Assembly: GCA_031273545.1 (NCBI GenBank) | Contig: JAISRQ010000116.1 | Location: forward strand, 1-5,858 | Source of the DNA: Holosporales bacterium | GTDB lineage: Bacteria; Pseudomonadota; Alphaproteobacteria; BNTO01 | Length of the DNA: 5,858 bases | Direction: 5' to 3' | Part shown: one piece after another, positions 1 through 4,804 of the stretch | How positions within the stretch are numbered: the stretch's first letter is position 1 | How the letters are laid out: each line of letters opens with the position of its first letter | Notes under the pieces: model-generated | Database searches by the model: none | The model's input: the letters and a program-made list of their open reading frames with translations, nothing else | What the model was told of the DNA's origin: nothing | Translations under genes and position numbers: made by a program

Positions 1-192
1 CGAATGCAGGCTCGTTGATCGAATACTTTAGGTGTGTTGTTTTCTGAGGCTTTTAGGGCCCAAATAGTGTGGAGTGTTAGCCGTCCATAAGTTGTTGCAA
101 ATTTCGTGAACGTAGACAAGGGGCGTTACAGGATTAGACCACTGTATAATCTGTATTCTTTTATCCTCCCAATATCATTTAACTTTTATAGT

Positions 193-216
193 AAAAAAAC
201 GTAGGGCGCGTTCTTT
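193..216 (-). terminator. Possible weak terminator of the LRR gene
   Basis: On the minus strand, directly after the LRR stop codon, AACG and CGTT can pair around a 7-base loop (CGCCCTA). The stem can be lengthened with A-T pairs and one G-T pair into a run of seven T at 193-199. The position and T-run suit an intrinsic terminator, but the core stem is only four strong pairs, so the call is tentative. Confidence 0.35.
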
Positions 217-1831
217 ACTGAACAATTGGAGTTGAACCAGCGTTAATTATTGTATCGATCAAGTAATCTGAACCTTTGAAAGAAAGCCCGGTTCCCGAAA
301 ACTTCGACCCTAAGTCCAAGTATCCATGAGTAGTTGTACCAGATTTGAGTTGAGGAAATTGTGCTCGCGTTACGCTAAGCACGCCACTAATGAAATTGAA
401 TAGGGATTTATTCGTTGATGTGTTCGATAGTGCTTGAGCTTTTTCTCCTAGAGAAAAGTAGAAACTTGTTACAGGTGATCCAAATCCTGAAGAGCCGAAG
501 GCGAACGATATCTTCGTAATGCCATTCCCATCAGACGCAGAATAAGAAGCATAACCACCTTCTCTTTGGTACTCTCCAATAACGCGTACCGTAGCAATTG
601 CTGTTCCGTTAAAGGAATTTCCTCCCCATCCTGCTGTATCTGGAAACGTTACATCTCTTATCGACCCATTATTGTAAAACGCTCCGCCTCCAGCTTGCTT
701 TAATTTTGGTGCATATACAGAGGTACACTTTGCCCAAGCAAAAGGCTCAGTTCCAGCAGTTTCTAAATTTGGCACAGAGATCGAAGTTATTGAACTATTA
801 TGAAAAGCAGCATTTCCTACAGTTTTTAGTTTTGGTAGATATAACGAGTTCGCGTTGCATGTTTGAAAAGGGCAATTCCCAGCAGATTCTAACTTTGGCA
901 ATGATAGCGAGTTTATGGAACAATTAGCGAACGTACTATTCCCCACACTAGTTACGTTTAGAAAAGATACAGAGGTTAATCCTGTACAATATTCGAAGGC
1001 ATAATCGCAAATTGTTGTGACGTCTTCGAAGCCGACTAGCTGCTGAAGCGTTGTGTTTTTGACCGCGGAGGTAGCGCGGAAAGCGTCGTTTTCGATTGTG
1101 TCGGTCCCCCAGGTTGGGATTTCAAGGTACCGCAATGCTCTTGTTGTTCTGACGAGGCTTTGTATAGAGGACCGCACGTCTCCAATGTTGCCATAATACA
1201 TGCGAAGGTGTTGTAGGCTTGTTAAGCTTGCGTAGTCTAGGCCCGTTGGAGTGTAGTTTCCAACGAGGACCATGCTTGTAAATGTTCCCAGTCTATCTAT
1301 CGTATCTTGAGAGATAAACGGTTGATTGACCAATATCAACGTTGTTGGGTCGGTTAATGTTGGGTACGACAAAGCCTTGGATACGTACGGAGTAATTTGA
1401 GGAAACGCCACACTGGTAAGGTATGAGAATAATCCGTGTTCGGAAAATACATAGGCAACGTCGTCTTTTGAGTCAGTTATGTTTCGTTGAATTGCTTCGA
1501 CGTTCGCTGTAATCGTGTCAAGGAACTCCGGATTTTCTATTGGACCCTCGGTAAGCAAATCTACCGTGTCGTCAAGTAATGTGACTGCGTTAGAGATTCT
1601 TTCGCTATATATTTCGGCTATGTTTGGCGTAGTGGCGAATGTGCCGAAAGGGAATGCTGCGACGGCAAGTATTGCAATGATTGATGAATGAGTAACACCA
1701 CTTGAGAACTTGTCAAATTTGTAAGGGTTAGTATAAACATCGTTAAGAGTCAGATTAGAATTACGAAAACCTGGGCGCAATCCGCGCCTCGCGTTCGTCG
1801 TATTGTAATGCGTTTTTGAAAATTTTGTCAA
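215..1831 (-). CDS. BspA-like leucine-rich-repeat protein, probably exported or membrane-anchored
   Basis: This 538-residue protein has no specific function I can name. Residues 1-48 are polar, rich in Asn, Thr and Arg. Residues 49-67 (SSIIAILAVAAFPFGTFA) are hydrophobic and could be a late signal peptide, with cleavage near TFA/TTP, or a membrane anchor. Residues 68-269 are non-repetitive, with an LRR-like flavour in the second half. Residues 270-420 carry repeats of about 21 residues of the BspA or LRR_5 type, pattern KLxxxGxxxFxxxxITSxxxP. Residues 421-538 are Gly/Ser/Thr-rich and unrecognised. Proteins of this family usually act at surfaces in binding or host contact; that role here is inferred. 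The start is TTG, because no ATG or GTG lies in frame before the hydrophobic segment and an in-frame TAA lies shortly upstream. No clear ribosome binding site is visible. The gene follows ffh on the same strand after 214 bases, so it probably has its own promoter. Confidence 0.8.
   Translation of the reverse strand: MTKFSKTHYNTTNARRGLRPGFRNSNLTLNDVYTNPYKFDKFSSGVTHSSIIAILAVAAFPFGTFATTPNIAEIYSERISNAVTLLDDTVDLLTEGPIENPEFLDTITANVEAIQRNITDSKDDVAYVFSEHGLFSYLTSVAFPQITPYVSKALSYPTLTDPTTLILVNQPFISQDTIDRLGTFTSMVLVGNYTPTGLDYASLTSLQHLRMYYGNIGDVRSSIQSLVRTTRALRYLEIPTWGTDTIENDAFRATSAVKNTTLQQLVGFEDVTTICDYAFEYCTGLTSVSFLNVTSVGNSTFANCSINSLSLPKLESAGNCPFQTCNANSLYLPKLKTVGNAAFHNSSITSISVPNLETAGTEPFAWAKCTSVYAPKLKQAGGGAFYNNGSIRDVTFPDTAGWGGNSFNGTAIATVRVIGEYQREGGYASYSASDGNGITKISFAFGSSGFGSPVTSFYFSLGEKAQALSNTSTNKSLFNFISGVLSVTRAQFPQLKSGTTTHGYLDLGSKFSGTGLSFKGSDYLIDTIINAGSTPIVQ
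572..1024 (-). repeat. Tandem LRR-coding block, about 63-base unit
   Basis: This stretch codes for residues 270-420 of the LRR protein. Successive units begin NVTSVGNSTF, KLESAGNCPF, KLKTVGNAAF, NLETAGTEPF and KLKQAGGGAF. Most are 21 residues (63 bases) long, one or two residues shorter than the commoner 22-23-residue BspA-type unit. The middle units are the most alike; the first (DVTTICDYAF) and last (DTAGWGGNSF) diverge. The DNA copies have drifted, so the array is not a recent exact duplication. Confidence 0.65.
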
Positions 1832-1853
1832 CCATGTGAGCTCATATTTTTAA

Positions 1854-1958
1854 CCAAATTTCTACCTGTCTGATTCTACCAAACAACAAGTAAACAAATC
1901 GTTATAGCCAAACAGTTTAACAATTCAGCCAAATTTGTGCATATACGACCCAGGTAGA
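1854..1958. repeat. Short repeats in the gap upstream of the LRR gene
   Basis: CCAAATTT occurs twice in the same orientation, at 1854-1861 and 1929-1936. TCTACCTG at 1861-1868 is exactly inverted as CAGGTAGA at 1951-1958. The gap is AT-rich and must hold any LRR promoter. The repeats could be regulator sites, but elements this short also arise by chance in AT-rich DNA. I saw no convincing -35/-10 pair here and no strong terminator for ffh. Confidence 0.25.
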
Positions 1959-2045
1959 CTTTTAACTCTGCCTAATTTTGGGAACATACTTCACTGGTAA
2001 TAAAATAACAGGCGCAGGATTATTCTTTGGTGTGGATTCTACAGT

Positions 2046-3377
2046 CTAGTGTCTAGGCCCTGCTGTTTGTCCTTTGAACATATCAAGTAGCACCTTTGCT
2101 TTGTCCTTGGACGCTCTCTTCACGAAATTCTGCATAAGTTCGAACGACTTTATAAACTTGTTGAGCTCCGCAACAGTTTGTCCTGCTCCCGCCGCAATCC
2201 TTTTACGTCTTGACGCATTCAATATCTTACAATCAAACCTCTCCTTCGGAGTCATCGACTGAATAAAAGCCAAATCCTTCAAAAGCTTTTTATTTGGATC
2301 TTCGATTTTAGGAGCTTGCTTAAATGCAGAGCCAATTATACCAGATAAACCGTCCATTTTTAATGCCAACTCGATCTGCTCCCTCATGTCATTTAGGTTA
2401 AACAGCCCCTTCTCCAAGCGCTTCTGTAGCTTATCAAAGCCTGCCCCTTTCGAAATCTTTTCCGCAGTTTCTACTAGTTGTACGATATCACCCATCCCAA
2501 AAATCTGATCCGCAACGCGTCTCGGGTCAAATGGCACAAGCTTATCAACATGCTCTCCTGTTCCTAAGAACTTCACAGGGCACCCAGTAACAAAGCGCAT
2601 AGAAAGGATGGCCCCTCCCCGCGCATCACCGTCTGCGCGCGTCAATATAAGCCCAGTCAAAGGAACCAGTTCATTGAACGCTTTCGCCACATTTACGGCC
2701 TCCTGACCCATCATCGAATCTGCCGTAAGCAGCGTTTCCACAGGCTCCACTAACTTGTGAATCTCTGCAACCTCCTTCATCATCTCGTCATCAACGTGTA
2801 AACGCCCTGCTGTGTCAAACAATATAACGTCAATATTTTCTTTTTTGGCGACCTGCATCGCTCTTTTCGCAATAGTTAGAGGACGTTCGTTCTGCACAAT
2901 GGGCAAACTCCGCACGCCAATACTATCCGATAGCACAGCAAGCTGCGTTTGCGCGGCAGGACGATATACGTCAAGTGACACTGTTAAAACATTCCTAGAA
3001 TCTTTTAGGTGTTTCGCAATTTTTGCAACAGATGTCGTCTTCCCCGCTCCCTGTAACCCCACAAAAAGGTAAGAAAACGGCGAATTCGCCTTCAAATCAA
3101 GAGGAACGGCTTGCTCTCCCAAAAAGCTCACAATTTCGTCGTGCACCAGTTTCACTACCATTTGGCCAGGTGTTACACTCTTGAACACCTCGTGCCCCAC
3201 GGCCTTTTCCCTTACACACGCAACCAGTGCCTTGATTGCTGGAAGCGCAACGTCAGCCTCGATTAGCGCGATGCGGATATCCCTCAGCGCTTTGTCGATA
3301 TCCTCCTCATTCAAGTAACCCTTCCCACGAAGGCGGTCAAACACACTAGACAATTTCTGAGAAAGAGAACTAAACAT
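2046..3377 (-). CDS. ffh: Signal recognition particle protein Ffh (SRP54 homologue)
   Basis: Ffh is the GTPase and signal-sequence-binding subunit of the bacterial signal recognition particle. It binds 4.5S RNA, captures hydrophobic nascent chains at the ribosome and docks with FtsY at the membrane. The 443-residue protein is complete. The N domain is residues 1-95 or so. The G domain shows GLQGAGKTT (107-115), DVYRPAAQ (136-143), DTAGR (188-192), TRADGD (246-251) with RGG following, and GTGE (272-275). The M domain from about residue 322 contains the RNA-binding NASRRKRIAAGAG (387-399). The TRxDGD form is typical of Alphaproteobacteria. The M domain is poor in methionine (five from residue 322 on) and its finger-loop region lacks the usual LPG motif. 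The ATG start is supported by GGTGA just upstream. The 14-base gap after grpE suggests co-transcription. Confidence 0.98.
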   Translation of the reverse strand: MFSSLSQKLSSVFDRLRGKGYLNEEDIDKALRDIRIALIEADVALPAIKALVACVREKAVGHEVFKSVTPGQMVVKLVHDEIVSFLGEQAVPLDLKANSPFSYLFVGLQGAGKTTSVAKIAKHLKDSRNVLTVSLDVYRPAAQTQLAVLSDSIGVRSLPIVQNERPLTIAKRAMQVAKKENIDVILFDTAGRLHVDDEMMKEVAEIHKLVEPVETLLTADSMMGQEAVNVAKAFNELVPLTGLILTRADGDARGGAILSMRFVTGCPVKFLGTGEHVDKLVPFDPRRVADQIFGMGDIVQLVETAEKISKGAGFDKLQKRLEKGLFNLNDMREQIELALKMDGLSGIIGSAFKQAPKIEDPNKKLLKDLAFIQSMTPKERFDCKILNASRRKRIAAGAGQTVAELNKFIKSFELMQNFVKRASKDKAKVLLDMFKGQTAGPRH

Positions 3378-3380
3378 TAT

Positions 3381-3385
3381 TCACC
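3381..3385 (-). promoter_or_regulatory. Ribosome binding site of ffh
   Basis: GGTGA on the minus strand lies three bases before the ffh ATG and matches the 3' part of the AAGGAGGTGA consensus. The spacing is short. It lies in the 14 bases separating ffh from the grpE stop and supports the ATG at 3375-3377 as the start. Confidence 0.5.
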
Positions 3386-3391
3386 GGTATT

Positions 3392-3970
3392 TTATTTTGT
3401 TACTGCGACGATCGCTGCCCTAAGCAAGCGCCCGTTTATCGTGTAGCCTGTTTGTAGGGTTTCAAATACGACCCCCGTCTCTTTATCATTAGCAGGCACT
3501 TCTGATACTACTTGGTGAAGATCTGGGTCAAATGTCTGCCCATCACTATCTATTTTTAAGATGCCATGCTTCTCCAATGTTTTTGTTATGTCCCTGGATA
3601 TCATTTCAACGCCATCCACAAATGACTTAAACTCATTGTTTCCTCCTACGTTGGGAATATTTTTAAGAGCACGCTCAAGGTTATCCACAAAAATAACGAT
3701 ATCCTTGGCAAGAGAGGACGCACCAAACCTGGCGGCATCCTCCTTTTCTCTTTGGGCCCTTTTCTGGATATTATCCATCTCGGCAAACGCTCGAATATAC
3801 TGTCCCTGCACAGAAGAAAGCTCTGCCTCAAGCTGCGCGATGCGGTCAGATGGATTATCATGCGAAGGGGCGCCTGTGTCCGAAGCATTTTCATTTTCGT
3901 CAATATGTGCCACTGTATCTTTGGCTGGCTCTTTGACGGCATCTTTACATTTTTTATTGCAACAAGTCAT
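3392..3970 (-). CDS. grpE: Nucleotide exchange factor GrpE (DnaK co-chaperone)
   Basis: GrpE releases ADP from DnaK and so resets the DnaK-DnaJ folding cycle in the cytoplasm. The 192-residue length is normal. Residues 1-40 are a variable, acidic, disordered-looking tail. Residues 41-105 or so form the long dimerising helix, including AEMDNIQKRAQREKED and the family motif VDNLERAL (95-102). The C-terminal beta domain has QTFDPDLHQVV (145-155) and GYTINGRLLRAAIVAV (175-190), matching the GrpE signature. The extreme N-terminus, MTCCNKKC, has three cysteines, unusual for this tail. The gene is first in a likely grpE-ffh operon, with a sigma70-type promoter 34 bases upstream. Its Shine-Dalgarno sequence is poor (TTGTTAGA before ATG). 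No CIRCE element or clear heat-shock sigma promoter is visible in the upstream gap. Confidence 0.97.
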   Translation of the reverse strand: MTCCNKKCKDAVKEPAKDTVAHIDENENASDTGAPSHDNPSDRIAQLEAELSSVQGQYIRAFAEMDNIQKRAQREKEDAARFGASSLAKDIVIFVDNLERALKNIPNVGGNNEFKSFVDGVEMISRDITKTLEKHGILKIDSDGQTFDPDLHQVVSEVPANDKETGVVFETLQTGYTINGRLLRAAIVAVTK

Positions 3971-4003
3971 TCTAACAAACCAAAAAAAACTGCCTCGCTG
4001 TTG

Positions 4004-4032
4004 ATTATAACGAAAAATACGCTGAATCGTAA
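4004..4032 (-). promoter_or_regulatory. Sigma70-type promoter for grpE-ffh
   Basis: On the minus strand TTACGA (4032-4027) and a perfect TATAAT (4009-4004) are separated by 17 bases. Transcription would start near 3997, giving a leader of about 27 bases that contains a run of eight T. The position directly ahead of grpE, ideal spacing and perfect -10 make this the best promoter candidate in the window. The -35 is a partial match to TTGACA. Confidence 0.6.
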
Positions 4033-4153
4033 CTTATACTTACTCAACCGAGGTGTTAAAATAGGTAAAATTGGTGTTGCAAAAATCTGTAAACGAAAGC
4101 GAAGACTTGTTCGACGTTGTTGCATCCTTTTCGAAACGTGGACAATATGTTTT

Positions 4154-4183
4154 TTGAATTTGCATCTCAAGTCTTTTTACATT
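4154..4183 (+). promoter_or_regulatory. Candidate promoter for rpsT
   Basis: TTGAAT (4154-4159) and TACATT (4178-4183) are 18 bases apart, each matching four of six consensus bases. A start near 4190 would leave a leader of about 35 bases before the rpsT ATG. Other weak pairs exist in this AT-rich region, so this is only the best of several. Confidence 0.33.
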
Positions 4184-4225
4184 AAGCTGAGTGTATGTCA
4201 GAAAAAACATTAGGCTTGGAAAGTT

Positions 4226-4525
4226 ATGCCATCACACAAATCTGCAGAAAAAGCCGTTAGGCAAGCAGCGAAAAGAACGCAAGTGAATAAGGCTCGCATC
4301 AGTCGTATTCGTACTTTTGTAAAAAAAGTAGAGACGGCCGTGTCTTTGTTTGGAAAGGATCCTGCAATCACCTCAGAGGCGATTCAAAGCAGCATTGTAG
4401 TTGCTGAGAAGGAGCTTATGCGCGGCGTTGCACATGGTGTATTACACAAGAATGCAGCATCTCGTAAGGTATCTAGGTTGACGCTGAAAGCACGGAAGGC
4501 GACTGCTGTTGTCGTAGCTGAGTAG
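4226..4525 (+). CDS. rpsT: 30S ribosomal protein S20
   Basis: S20 is a small, strongly basic protein that binds 16S rRNA early in 30S assembly. The 99-residue sequence has the family layout throughout: the N-terminal MPSHKSAEKAVRQAAKR, the SRIRTFVKKVE motif (26-36) and the C-terminal GVLHKNAASRKVSRLTLK (71-88). It is slightly longer than the roughly 87-residue enterobacterial protein because of a short tail, TAVVVAE. The ATG at 4226 is chosen because MxSHKSAxK is the normal S20 N-terminus. GGAAAG lies just upstream but is very close to the start and is a weak ribosome binding site. An out-of-frame ATG at 4195 overlaps the start. The gene stands alone, divergent from grpE and convergent with dnaJ. 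Confidence 0.97.
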   Translation: MPSHKSAEKAVRQAAKRTQVNKARISRIRTFVKKVETAVSLFGKDPAITSEAIQSSIVVAEKELMRGVAHGVLHKNAASRKVSRLTLKARKATAVVVAE

Positions 4526-4540
4526 GTTGGCCTGAATTTA

Positions 4541-4560
4541 CCGCCAGTGACACATGGCGG
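4541..4560 (+). other. GC-rich hairpin after rpsT
   Basis: CCGCCA (4541-4546) and TGGCGG (4555-4560) form a perfect six-base-pair stem with an eight-base loop, 15 bases after the rpsT stop. No T-run follows, so it is more likely an RNA 3'-end protecting or pausing structure than a complete intrinsic terminator. Confidence 0.4.
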
Positions 4561-4568
4561 GGCGACGG

Positions 4569-4607
4569 GGGGAGCGTGCTGTTATTTGAAACGCGCCCTC
4601 CTTGTTG
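4569..4607 (+). terminator. Imperfect GC-rich hairpin, possible rpsT terminator
   Basis: GGGGAGCGTG (4569-4578) pairs with CGCGCCCTCC (4592-4601) over ten positions with one A-C mismatch and two G-T pairs, closing a 13-base loop. TTGTTG follows, a broken T-run. This is a strong stem, but the U-tract is poor, so termination here is only possible. Confidence 0.35.
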
Positions 4608-4647
4608 TAGCCAGTCCACTCGACAACCGTAACAAAACGTTTTATAC

Positions 4648-4665
4648 AAACTGGTACAGTTTTTT
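4648..4665 (+). terminator. Small hairpin with T-run
   Basis: AAACTG (4648-4653) and CAGTTT (4657-4662) pair perfectly around the three-base loop GTA, and the run of T continues to 4665. The layout is terminator-like on the plus strand, downstream of rpsT, but the stem is AT-rich and weak. Confidence 0.3.
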
Positions 4666-4695
4666 GACTGCAAAATGTGCGAGGTCATGGCACGC

Positions 4696-4733
4696 AAGTG
4701 GCTCTATTGTACAGCTAGAGTGGGGGCTTTTTT
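4696..4733 (+). terminator. Hairpin followed by six T, possible terminator
   Basis: CTCTA (4702-4706) and TAGAG (4716-4720) form the top of a stem, and AAG (4696-4698) can pair with CTT (4727-4729) below an internal loop of G-rich sequence. The T-run 4728-4733 follows GGGGGC. This is the most terminator-like T-run on the plus strand in the gap and may be the final stop for rpsT transcripts. Confidence 0.35.
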
Positions 4734-4763
4734 GTACGCATTCATAGGCCATTTGAATTGTAC
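4734..4763. other. Hairpin between rpsT and dnaJ
   Basis: GTAC (4734-4737) and ATTC (4740-4743) pair with GAAT (4755-4758) and GTAC (4760-4763), with a small GC/T internal loop and an 11-base terminal loop. It lies 41 bases past the dnaJ stop. No T-run follows on either strand, so terminator activity is uncertain. Confidence 0.3.
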
Positions 4764-4804
4764 TAGATAATCATACGGACAAGCTTTTCCCACCTTCGTT
4801 TGCA

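Noticed and set aside
71..80. GAGTGTTAG resembling half a CIRCE element
   Set aside because: Only a half-site with mismatches, no inverted partner, and no heat-shock gene downstream.
1..125. Open minus-strand frame running to the left edge, beginning at best with TTG at 117-119
   Set aside because: Only 39 codons are visible, with no ATG, no ribosome binding site and no recognisable product. It could be the start of a gene outside, but the window cannot show it.
145..150. TATAAT on the plus strand
   Set aside because: No acceptable -35 at normal spacing, and it would only transcribe the antisense of the LRR gene.
3681..3689. Perfect DnaA-box sequence TTATCCACA
   Set aside because: It lies inside grpE and on the other strand encodes the conserved VDN of VDNLERAL. 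No cluster of boxes or AT-rich unwinding region surrounds it.
3561..4213. Long plus-strand open frames opposite grpE and into the divergent gap
   Set aside because: They are antisense to an unmistakable GrpE and show no family features.
4570..4640. tRNA-like or SRP-RNA-like segments on the minus strand (GAGTGG and TTCAAAT motifs)
   Set aside because: The T-stem does not pair, no anticodon stem of proper geometry forms, and the conserved SRP RNA GGAAGCAGCC-type core is absent.
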